NCBI GenBank assembly: GCA_031271245.1
Contig: JAISWC010000048.1
Coordinates: 1-5,227, forward strand
Direction: 5' to 3'
From: Tannerella sp.
GTDB taxonomy: Bacteria; Bacteroidota; Bacteroidia; Bacteroidales; Tannerellaceae
DNA length: 5,227 bases
Of the stretch, positions 1-5,227 are shown piece by piece. The notes under the pieces are model-generated. The model saw only the letters and a list, made by a program, of their open reading frames with translations. It was not told the DNA's origin and searched no databases. The position numbers and the translations under genes are program-made. Position 1 is the first letter of the stretch, and each line of letters opens with the position of its first letter.

Positions 1-2
1 CC

Positions 3-422
3 AATATGGTTTTTCCCCGTAAGACAGAATCCGGCGGCGAAAAGATTGAATATACGAATGACCGCATTCCCGTATTTGACGCCCGGGACGAGATGTACCG
101 TCTTCTGTCCGGAAGCCGGAAAAGTTTGTGGATGGGGACGGCCGGTCTGATTTTCAAAGCTGCGCCGGCGGTACGTCTGTCAGCCGGCGCCGGATACGTG
201 CAGTACGAGGAGACGCATGAATACGAGAAAATCGAGCCGATTACAGGCGCGCCCGGCGAGAGAGGCCGGGCCATAAACAGGGACGTTTCGTACCGGGGCG
301 TGGCCATTGATGCGGATGCGATGATTGTTTTCGGGAAAAGGTTCTACGGTACCGTCGGATGCAGCGTATTGAATCTGAAATTCATCTACCCGAATGCAGG
401 CATAGGTATTTTTTTGAACTAA
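3..422 (+). CDS. C-terminal part of a probable outer-membrane beta-barrel protein (5' end outside window)
   Basis: The reading frame is open from the left edge to the TAA at 420-422. An ATG lies at position 6, but only five bases precede it and no ribosome binding site can be judged, so the true start is probably upstream and this is a fragment. Numbering from that ATG, 138 residues are visible. Alternating polar/apolar stretches that look like membrane beta strands occur near residues 41-50, 55-68, 95-109, 112-120 and 130-137, with polar, charged loops between them (for example 69-95). The chain ends in GIGIFLN, an aromatic-containing terminal strand as in many outer-membrane barrels. I recognise no specific family. 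The lipoprotein gene begins 12 bases after the stop, which suggests one transcript and a shared place at the outer membrane. That the ORF is coding is well supported; the barrel assignment is inference from strand pattern and context. Confidence 0.72.
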   Translation, partial: NMVFPRKTESGGEKIEYTNDRIPVFDARDEMYRLLSGSRKSLWMGTAGLIFKAAPAVRLSAGAGYVQYEETHEYEKIEPITGAPGERGRAINRDVSYRGVAIDADAMIVFGKRFYGTVGCSVLNLKFIYPNAGIGIFLN

Positions 423-434
423 AGCAGAAGCAGG

Positions 435-2615
435 ATGAAAACAGGAACAAAACATATTGGATGGGTAACAGGTTTGCTGCTGGGCGTTTTGACCGGCTGT
501 ATGGAAGACGTAAAGCTGGGTACGGACGTGAAAAACGCCAAGGCTCCGGAGTTGACGGGCATCAGCAAGTCCACGAAAACGGCTTCTTCCATCACCCTGA
601 CGGCATCCGTGACGAGTGCAAACGGATATGAAGTGACCGAACGGGGTTTTTGCTGGGATACCCGCGAGATGCCCGAACGCGGAACGGACAATTTTGTCGC
701 GGCAGGCGCGGGCCTGGGCGAGTTCAGCGCAAACATTGAGAACTTACAGGGGAATACGAAATATTACGTCCGGCCGTATGCAGTCAATCAGGTGAATATC
801 GCCTACGGCGAACAAAGGGATATAGAGACGAACGACGGACTGGGCTTCGTCGAGACGTTCGTACCTTATGACATCCATGCCACCACGGCCATTTGTGGCG
901 GCGTCATCAAGTCTCCCGGCGAAGGAAACATCGACGAGCGGGGCGTCTATATGTCTTTATCAGCCAGCATGGCAAACAAGGATTCCGTTCAAAGTGTAAT
1001 GACAGCCGATTCCTTCATTTGTAACGTCTCCCGGCTGAGACCGTTGACTACATATTACGTGCAGGCGTATGTCAAGAACACGTTCGGAACCTTCACCGGC
1101 GGGATACTCTCCTTTCCCACCACGGACGGACGGCCGAAGATGGACACGGTGTCGGTTATCGACCATGTCAACTCCGGATATACCGACGTGACGCTGTTTT
1201 CGGCGATTCTGGACCTCGGCGACGGCATGTTCATCTCGCGCGGATTCTTCTGGAGCGAATCCCCCATGCCCGATACGACCAGTATTCTGAGGGCGGACAG
1301 TATCGTGACCACAGTCGCCGGGCCAAACATCAACCTGCAGTTTGTCGGACAGCTGGAAAATCTGAAACCGCAAACGAAATATTATGTGCGTTCCTTTGCC
1401 AAAAACGAGTTCGGACTGGGATTCAGTCCCGAGAAAGAGTTTTACACAAAAAGCGAGATGCCGACCGTCGAAACCCTGTTGCCGGAGGCAACCGCCAGCG
1501 GAACCGTCATCCTGAGCGGAAAACTGATTGACAGTGGGAAGACTCCCGTCACATCCAGCGGAATATGTTATTCCACCACGAATCCCGATCCTATGCTGAC
1601 CAATGGAGGGAACCGTATCGAAATTTCGCCGGATGCCTCCCGGCAGATTCGTACGGAGATTTCCGGCTGGAAGGGAAGCATGACCTATTACGTCCGTATT
1701 TTTGCGACCAACGGGGAAGGCACTTCCTACGGCGAAGTAAAAATCCTTGAAACGCCGCGTATCTTCGGCGGCGGACTGGCGACCTATACAGGGGCGCCGT
1801 TGATACAAGGTTCCCCGGCCTATTTCTCCGTCGGCGACAGGGGCTTTTTGCTGGGCGGCGACCTCGGACTCGAATATACCAATAAATTATGGTCTTATGA
1901 CGCCCTGGCGAATGATAAATGGCATGAGCTGACCTCCTACTCTTTCCTGGCGGAAGATCCCCTCAAATGGCAGGCCGCCGTTACCTACGAATCCAACGTA
2001 TATCTCCTGGGAGGAATCAACAGCGCCTATGAGCCGCAGAATGTTTTCCTGCGCTATAATGCGGGCAGCAACATGTGGTATCTCTATCCTTCCGGCCCGG
2101 ACTCGGCCTATTCCCGGGTGGGCTTTCGGTTCATGGACAGGGTCTGTTTTCTGGGAGGCATGAAAGATACGGCCAAGAATGAAGTATGGACCTTTGAGGT
2201 ATTCCCGCCGAATCTCTGGTCGCGGGAAGCGGACTTCCCGGCAGCGCAGTACGGCGGAATTGCCGTGAACATAAGGGATACGGTTTACGCGGGTTTGGGG
2301 AAAAATACGTCCGAGGTTTGCAACAGGCGATTGTGGAAATCGTCCGATCTGACTGTCTGGACCGAAGAACCTTCCTGCCCGGCCATCACGAACGGTATTT
2401 TGGCCGGAGTGGCTTATAACGGTAATATCTATGTCATTGACGAAGCCCACTATATCATTGAATACAGCCCGTCTGCGCAGCTTTGGCGCGTAAAGTCGCG
2501 TCTGCCTGCAAACAACCGGAATGTTCACTGCATGTATGTATTGAACGGGACAATTTATATCGGTTTGGTGGGTATGAACGGCCTGATTACATACAATCCG
2601 ATATGGGATAACTGA
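435..2615 (+). CDS. Surface-type lipoprotein: four fibronectin III-like modules plus C-terminal kelch beta-propeller
   Basis: The 726-residue product opens with a lipoprotein signal: basic start (K2, K6), hydrophobic core about 8-18, and lipobox LTGC with C22 as the lipidated residue. The next residues are M-E-D; acidic residues right after the cysteine resemble the lipoprotein export signal of Bacteroidetes, so exposure on the outer surface is likely (inference). Four related modules follow at about 37-133, 138-231, 236-338 and 342-441. Each has a mid strand of RGFCW/RGVYM/RGFFW/SGICY type and a late YYVR-type strand (110, 207, 317, 418) ending in a conserved Asn. From about 445 to 722 kelch-like blades appear: hydrophobic strands ending in GG or similar (470-475, 522-527, 570-575, 617-622, 665-669, 706-710), each followed by a W/Y-rich strand. 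About six blades fit a closed propeller. AGCAGG lies just upstream of the ATG. I see no catalytic motif, so a binding role is more likely than enzymatic; the ligand is unknown. Gene and architecture are secure, function is not. Confidence 0.9.
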   Translation: MKTGTKHIGWVTGLLLGVLTGCMEDVKLGTDVKNAKAPELTGISKSTKTASSITLTASVTSANGYEVTERGFCWDTREMPERGTDNFVAAGAGLGEFSANIENLQGNTKYYVRPYAVNQVNIAYGEQRDIETNDGLGFVETFVPYDIHATTAICGGVIKSPGEGNIDERGVYMSLSASMANKDSVQSVMTADSFICNVSRLRPLTTYYVQAYVKNTFGTFTGGILSFPTTDGRPKMDTVSVIDHVNSGYTDVTLFSAILDLGDGMFISRGFFWSESPMPDTTSILRADSIVTTVAGPNINLQFVGQLENLKPQTKYYVRSFAKNEFGLGFSPEKEFYTKSEMPTVETLLPEATASGTVILSGKLIDSGKTPVTSSGICYSTTNPDPMLTNGGNRIEISPDASRQIRTEISGWKGSMTYYVRIFATNGEGTSYGEVKILETPRIFGGGLATYTGAPLIQGSPAYFSVGDRGFLLGGDLGLEYTNKLWSYDALANDKWHELTSYSFLAEDPLKWQAAVTYESNVYLLGGINSAYEPQNVFLRYNAGSNMWYLYPSGPDSAYSRVGFRFMDRVCFLGGMKDTAKNEVWTFEVFPPNLWSREADFPAAQYGGIAVNIRDTVYAGLGKNTSEVCNRRLWKSSDLTVWTEEPSCPAITNGILAGVAYNGNIYVIDEAHYIIEYSPSAQLWRVKSRLPANNRNVHCMYVLNGTIYIGLVGMNGLITYNPIWDN

Positions 2616-2666
2616 CCGGGAAAAGACCGTTACGGGGGTGCATTTCAGATTGTCGCACCGACTGTC

Positions 2667-2829
2667 CAAACCCTTATTTTCTGCAAGTTCCCTTCGTTGC
2701 CTGCGATGCTTCTCCCCCTCTTCCCTTATTCCCTTATTATTTCATTCACAGGAAAATAAAATAAATAAGGGGAAGGAGGGAAGGGGACTTTCCGGGCTAC
2801 TAAGGGGGCTTTTGGGGAATAAGGGTTTG
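2667..2829 (+). repeat. Long imperfect inverted repeat, able to form a ~64-pair RNA hairpin
   Basis: The outer 12 bases are perfect: CAAACCCTTATT (2667-2678) and AATAAGGGTTTG (2818-2829). Pairing continues inward to 2730/2764, leaving a loop of about 33 bases (2731-2763). My hand alignment of left-arm positions 2667-2730 gives 45 Watson-Crick pairs, 11 G-U pairs and 8 mismatches, with two unpaired G residues on the right arm (near 2769 and 2775). The left arm is C/T rich and the right arm G/A rich. All the wobbles are G-U only if the + strand is the RNA; on the - strand they would be A-C mismatches. It lies about 50 bases after the lipoprotein stop, so it would be in that gene's 3' untranslated RNA. 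There is no T tract after the right arm, so it is not a textbook terminator. No target-site duplication is evident at the ends. Confidence 0.65.
2769..2825 (+). other. G-quadruplex motif with seven G tracts
   Basis: Seven runs of three or more G occur at 2769-2772, 2778-2780, 2783-2786, 2794-2796, 2804-2808, 2814-2817 and 2823-2825, separated by 5, 2, 7, 7, 5 and 5 bases. This meets the usual G3+N1-7 pattern several times over. The tracts make up most of the right arm of the inverted repeat, so a quadruplex would compete with the long hairpin. The pattern is direct sequence observation; that it folds in the cell is inference. Confidence 0.6.
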
Positions 2830-2876
2830 CTAATCGCCTTCCTGTTTCGCGACAATTTGAAATGAACCCTGTTACG

Positions 2877-3138
2877 GTAATTTTTAAACTGGAAACAGTT
2901 ACTTTGAATGTGAAAGTAGTTACTTTTAAACTGAATGCAGTTACTTTCGAAGTGAATACAGTTACTTTTAGACTGAAAACGGTTACTTTCAAATCTAAAG
3001 TAGTTACTTTTAAAGTGAATGTAGTTACTTTCAAATCTAAAGCAGTTACTTTCAAAGTGAATGTAGTTACTTTCAAACCTAAAGTAGTTACTTTAAACTG
3101 AAAGCAATTACTTTTAAAGTGAATACAGTTACTTTTAA
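2877..3138. repeat. 21-base tandem repeat array, about 13 units
   Basis: Units begin at 2877, 2898, 2919, 2940, 2961, 2982, 3003, 3024, 3045, 3066, 3087, 3107 and 3128. All full units are 21 bases except the one at 3087, which has lost a base (20). The last is partial. Units 2-11 all begin GTTACTTT; unit 12 differs by one base (ATTACTTT) and unit 1 is degenerate. The central units (2982-3086) are the most alike and form a 42-base higher-order pattern: type A (…CAAATCTAAAG.A) alternates with type B (…AAAGTGAATGTA). No spacer separates the units, so this is not a CRISPR. The period equals two turns of B-DNA and is also a multiple of three, which keeps frames open on both strands. Degenerate edges and a uniform centre suggest growth by slippage or unequal exchange. 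Confidence 0.9.
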
Positions 3139-3177
3139 GGGCTGAAAAATAAATGACATATAACAATAGACACAGCG

Positions 3178-3235
3178 ACAGCAAACAACCATCCCGTCAG
3201 GGATGGCATGTCGGTAGAAAAACTTTGCTGTTTTT
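3178..3235 (+). terminator. Possible rightward terminator: outer stem followed by TTTTT
   Basis: ACAGCAAA (3178-3185) pairs with TTTGCTGT (3224-3231), and the T run continues to 3235 on the + strand. The outer stem encloses a second perfect hairpin at 3189-3206. It is placed to stop transcripts arriving from the lipoprotein gene before they enter argS from behind. The enclosed loop is long for an intrinsic terminator, and the T run overlaps the argS stop codon, so this is tentative. Confidence 0.35.
3189..3206 (-). terminator. Probable argS terminator hairpin
   Basis: CCATCCC (3189-3195) and GGGATGG (3200-3206) form a perfect 7-base-pair stem with a 4-base loop. On the - strand the hairpin is followed by TTGTTTGCTGT, a moderately U-rich tail. 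It begins about 28 bases after the argS stop codon, a normal place for the argS transcript to end. The tail is interrupted by G and C, so efficiency is uncertain. Confidence 0.5.
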
Positions 3236-5021
3236 ACATTCTTTCCGGCACGTCAATCCCCAGCAGCGACATGCCCGAGCGTATGATCTCCGCCACCTTG
3301 GCCGACAGCGCCAGCCGTTCCTGCCTCACGGATTCGTCAGGCTCGTTCAGGATGGAGCAGTCGTGGTAAAACTGGTTATACTCCCTCACAAGTTCATACA
3401 CATAGTTGGCTATACAGGCCGGACTGTACGTTTCTCCGGCTTCCCTGACCACTGCCGCAAAGTCGGCCGCCAGCCGGATCAACGTTTCCTCCCTGGCCGT
3501 CAGAGGTGTCTGCAGAGACAGCTGTCCGGACAGGCCCCGTCCCTGTTCCGCCGCCTTGCGCAGGACGGAACAGATCCGTGCGTGGGTATACTGAATGAAC
3601 GAACCCGTATTCCCGTTGAAATCGATGGATTCTTTCGGATTGAAAACCATATTCTTGCGCGGATCGACTTTCAGGATAAAGTATTTCAGCGAACCTAACC
3701 CGATGATACGGATGATTTCGTCCGCTTCTTCGCGGCTCAGGCCGTCCAGTTTGCCCAGTTCACTGGAAATCTCGCGCGCCGCAGCAATCATTTCCTCCAT
3801 CAGGTCATCGGCATCGACCACGGTGCCTTCGCGGCTTTTCATCTTTCCTTCCGGCAGTTCCACCATGCCGTACGAGAAATGCACCAATCCCCGTCCGAAG
3901 GCAAAACCCAGTTTGTCCAGCAGGATGGAAAGCGTCTGAAAATGGTAGTTCTGTTCGTTGCCGACCACGTAGATCATGCGGTCGATCGGATAATCGTCAA
4001 AGCGCAGTTTGGCGGTGCCGATGTCCTGCGTCATATAGACGGACGTCCCGTCGGAACGGAGCAGCAACTTTTCGTCCAGCCCGTCGGCCGTCAGGTCGGC
4101 CCAGACCGAGCCGTCGTCGCGACGGTAGCATATTCCTTTCTCCAGGCCTTCCAGCACCTTCCTTTTCCCTTCCAGATAGGTCTGCGATTCATAATAAATG
4201 CGGTCAAAATCCACACCCAGCTGCCTGTACGTCGCGTCAAAGCCTTCGTAAACCCAGCCGTTCATCATCCGCCACAGGCCGATCACCTCCGCATCGCCGG
4301 CCTCCCAGCGGCGGAGCATGTCGCGCGCTTCGGCCATCAGGGACGACTGCCTTTCGGCTTCTTCCCGGCTCATGCCGCCGGCCTCGAGTGCCTTCAATTC
4401 TTCTCTGTAATGCCGGTCGAACAGTACGTAGAAGTCGCCCACCAGATGGTCACCTTTTTTGCCTGCCGAGGCGGGGGTCACTCCCCCACCCCACTTCTGC
4501 CAGGCCAGCATGGACTTGCAGATATGGATGCCACGGTCGTTGACAATATTCGTTTTCACAACCCGGCAGCCGTTTGCCTTCAGGATTTCCGCCAGGCTGT
4601 AACCAAGCAGATTGTTGCGGACATGCCCCAGATGAAGCGGTTTATTTGTATTGGGCGATGAATATTCAATCATCACCAGCGGCGACGGTCCGGTCGGCGG
4701 GCAGATGCCGTAGTGAGGCTGACGGTTGAGTTCATTCAGCAGTTCCATCCATCGCTGCGAGGTCACCGTCAAGTTCAGGAAGCCTTTGATTACGTTGAAT
4801 GCCTCCACCAAAGCCTCGTCCCGCAACAGATAATCGCCGATTTCCCGGGCCGTCTGTTCGGGCGACTTTCTCGAAGCCTTCAGAAAAGGAAACACTACCA
4901 GCGTAAGGTGTCCCTGAAACTCCTTCTTCGTTTTCTGCAACTGTACCTCCCCGACATCCGTGCCGTAAAGGTTTTTGACGGCGGCTTTCACCGATGCCGC
5001 AAGCTCCTGTTCGATTGTCAT
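3234..5021 (-). CDS. argS: Arginyl-tRNA synthetase
   Basis: This cytoplasmic class I aminoacyl-tRNA synthetase joins arginine to tRNA-Arg using ATP. The 595-residue product is of normal length for the bacterial enzyme and looks intact. The N-terminal additional domain, which contacts the tRNA D-loop in known ArgRS, spans about 1-100. The class I HIGH signature is HLGH at 130-133 within SSPNTNKPLHLGH. The family segment NIVNDRGIHICKSM is at 158-171, and SVYMTQDIGTAKLRFDDY at 327-344. The KMSKS loop reads KMKSREG at 393-399, the lysine-containing form seen in many bacterial ArgRS. The C-terminal DALR anticodon-binding domain starts near FIQYTHARICS (475-485) and includes NQFYHDCSIL (549-558). 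The chain ends LGIDVPERM, typical for the family. The ATG at 5021 gives the family-typical start MTIEQEL and lies just downstream of the promoter; no clear Shine-Dalgarno is seen, as is common in Bacteroidetes. It appears monocistronic within the window and converges on the lipoprotein gene. Confidence 0.98.
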   Translation of the reverse strand: MTIEQELAASVKAAVKNLYGTDVGEVQLQKTKKEFQGHLTLVVFPFLKASRKSPEQTAREIGDYLLRDEALVEAFNVIKGFLNLTVTSQRWMELLNELNRQPHYGICPPTGPSPLVMIEYSSPNTNKPLHLGHVRNNLLGYSLAEILKANGCRVVKTNIVNDRGIHICKSMLAWQKWGGGVTPASAGKKGDHLVGDFYVLFDRHYREELKALEAGGMSREEAERQSSLMAEARDMLRRWEAGDAEVIGLWRMMNGWVYEGFDATYRQLGVDFDRIYYESQTYLEGKRKVLEGLEKGICYRRDDGSVWADLTADGLDEKLLLRSDGTSVYMTQDIGTAKLRFDDYPIDRMIYVVGNEQNYHFQTLSILLDKLGFAFGRGLVHFSYGMVELPEGKMKSREGTVVDADDLMEEMIAAAREISSELGKLDGLSREEADEIIRIIGLGSLKYFILKVDPRKNMVFNPKESIDFNGNTGSFIQYTHARICSVLRKAAEQGRGLSGQLSLQTPLTAREETLIRLAADFAAVVREAGETYSPACIANYVYELVREYNQFYHDCSILNEPDESVRQERLALSAKVAEIIRSGMSLLGIDVPERM

Positions 5022-5038
5022 AGCTGAAAAATTTCCGG

Positions 5039-5067
5039 CAAAGGTACGAAAAATTCAAAGATTCAAA
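5039..5067 (-). promoter_or_regulatory. argS promoter, Bacteroidetes primary sigma type
   Basis: Read on the - strand, TACCTTTG (5046 to 5039) matches the Bacteroidetes -7 element TAnnTTTG exactly. TTTG (5067 to 5064) lies 17 bases upstream as the -33 element; reported spacings are usually near 19-21, so this is slightly short. Transcription would begin near 5030, giving a leader of only about 10 bases before the ATG at 5021. The boxes are seen directly; activity is inferred. Confidence 0.65.
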
Positions 5068-5096
5068 ATAAGACTTTTCCCCGGAACATTGCCGTA

Positions 5097-5118
5097 TTTC
5101 CGAAAATTATTCGGGAAA
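5097..5118. repeat. Short inverted repeat upstream of argS promoter
   Basis: TTTCCGAA (5097-5104) is mirrored by TTCGGGAAA (5110-5118), with a 5-base AT spacer and one extra G in the right arm. It sits about 30 bases upstream of the -33 box. It could be an operator or a cruciform-prone site, or the hairpin of a gene lying to the right; nothing here decides between these. Confidence 0.4.
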
Positions 5119-5128
5119 GACGCAAAAT

Positions 5129-5222
5129 CTGTGGATGTGGAAAAAAAATCCACAGGCACGGATGAAACATCTTCATCTGTGAAAGAGCCATCCACAGCTG
5201 TGAAAAATTTTTTTTCCGTGTG
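5129..5222. promoter_or_regulatory. Cluster of TGTGGA/TCCACA motifs with small palindromes (possible DnaA-box-like region)
   Basis: The core ATCCACA, shared with the DnaA box TTATCCACA, appears three times: 5148-5154, 5190-5196, and inverted at 5130-5136. Each differs from the full 9-base box at its first two positions. Further TGTGGA or TGTGAA motifs lie at 5136, 5178 and 5199, and GTGTGG at 5218. Symmetric elements include CTGTGGAT/ATCCACAG (5129-5136/5148-5155), GATGAA/TTCATC (5161-5166/5172-5177) and CACAGCTGTG (5193-5202), followed by a run of eight T (5208-5215). This could be a DnaA-binding region, a regulator's operator array for the gene to the right, or chance clustering in an AT-rich gap. 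The motifs are plain; the function is not. Confidence 0.35.
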
Positions 5223-5227
5223 GGGAC

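Larger units (their letters stand above)
2616..3233. other. Convergent intergenic region, structured and repeat-rich
   Basis: This 618-base stretch separates the lipoprotein gene (+) from argS (-), which point at each other. I find no convincing gene in it. In order it holds about 50 plain bases, a long imperfect inverted repeat (2667-2829) with a G-rich right arm, a short spacer, a 21-base tandem array (2877-3138), an AT-rich spacer, and nested hairpins next to the argS stop codon. Short open frames exist on both strands, but they follow from the repeat structure. Confidence 0.8.

Noticed and set aside
393..399. Non-canonical KMSKS in ArgRS (residues 393-399 of the protein, KMKSREG) as a sign of a defective enzyme
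   Set aside because: Variation at this motif is common in bacterial ArgRS, and the rest of the protein is intact and of normal length. The coordinates given are protein residues; the DNA is near 3825-3845 on the - strand.
960..1808. Long - strand open frame, 282 codons, opposite the lipoprotein gene
   Set aside because: Shadow of the lipoprotein coding strand; the + frame has a signal peptide and repeated domains over the same bases, while this one has no coherent features.
2667..2829. MITE or insertion-sequence remnant with 12-base terminal inverted repeats
   Set aside because: No target-site duplication at the ends and no transposase trace. Pairing extends through the arms rather than being limited to the ends. 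It cannot be fully excluded without other copies in the genome.
2638..2865. Open frame on the + strand, 75 codons, between the lipoprotein gene and the array
   Set aside because: It lies on the two arms of the inverted repeat, has low-complexity composition and shows no recognisable protein features.
2862..3101. Open frame on the + strand, 79 codons, in the array
   Set aside because: Almost wholly repeat-derived (VTFKxxx), no signal or domain, no clear ribosome site, and closed by a one-base deletion in a repeat unit.
2877..3138. CRISPR array
   Set aside because: Units are contiguous with no unique spacers, the period is only 21, and no cas gene is present.
2726..3184. Open frame on the - strand, 152 codons, across the 21-base array
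   Set aside because: It begins with TTG, has no ribosome site, consists mostly of the repeat read as a heptad peptide, and then runs through the G-rich arm. The + strand is open as well, so the frame is explained by the repeat period.
3879..4661. Long + strand open frame, 260 codons, opposite argS
   Set aside because: Shadow of argS, whose catalytic motifs occupy the same bases on the other strand.

Overview
The window looks like chromosomal DNA from a member of the Bacteroidales. Three things point there: an argS product with typical Bacteroidetes sequence, a promoter upstream of it that fits the Bacteroidetes pattern (TTTG at -33, TAnnTTTG at -7), and a long surface-type lipoprotein with an acidic patch just after the lipidated cysteine. 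I cannot name the genus. No phage, insertion sequence, CRISPR, tRNA or rRNA gene is visible.

Layout. (1) Positions 3-422, + strand: the 3' end of a gene for a probable outer-membrane beta-barrel protein, cut by the left edge. (2) 435-2615, + strand: a 726-residue lipoprotein of four fibronectin III-like modules followed by a kelch-type beta-propeller. It starts 12 bases after the first gene and is probably in the same operon. (3) 2616-3233: a 618-base intergenic region between convergent genes, and the most unusual part of the window. It holds a long imperfect inverted repeat (2667-2829) whose 3' arm is also a seven-tract G-quadruplex motif (2769-2825), then a 13-unit tandem array with a 21-base period (2877-3138), then nested hairpins that may end transcription from one or both sides (3178-3235). 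(4) 3234-5021, - strand: argS, complete arginyl-tRNA synthetase. (5) 5022-5227: the argS promoter, then a block dense in TGTGGA/TCCACA motifs and small palindromes. The gene to the right is outside the window.

How it fits together. The first two genes probably make a cell-surface pair, a beta-barrel and an outer-membrane-anchored lipoprotein with protein- or glycan-binding type domains. This is inferred from order and architecture; no substrate can be read from the sequence. argS is a housekeeping gene with its own promoter and is functionally unrelated. The convergent intergenic region is the best candidate for something undescribed. Its inverted repeat pairs better as + strand RNA than as - strand RNA, because all 11 non-Watson-Crick pairs I count are G-U in the + sense. 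The 21-base array keeps an almost invariant GTTACTTT core at two-helical-turn spacing. Function is unknown for both.
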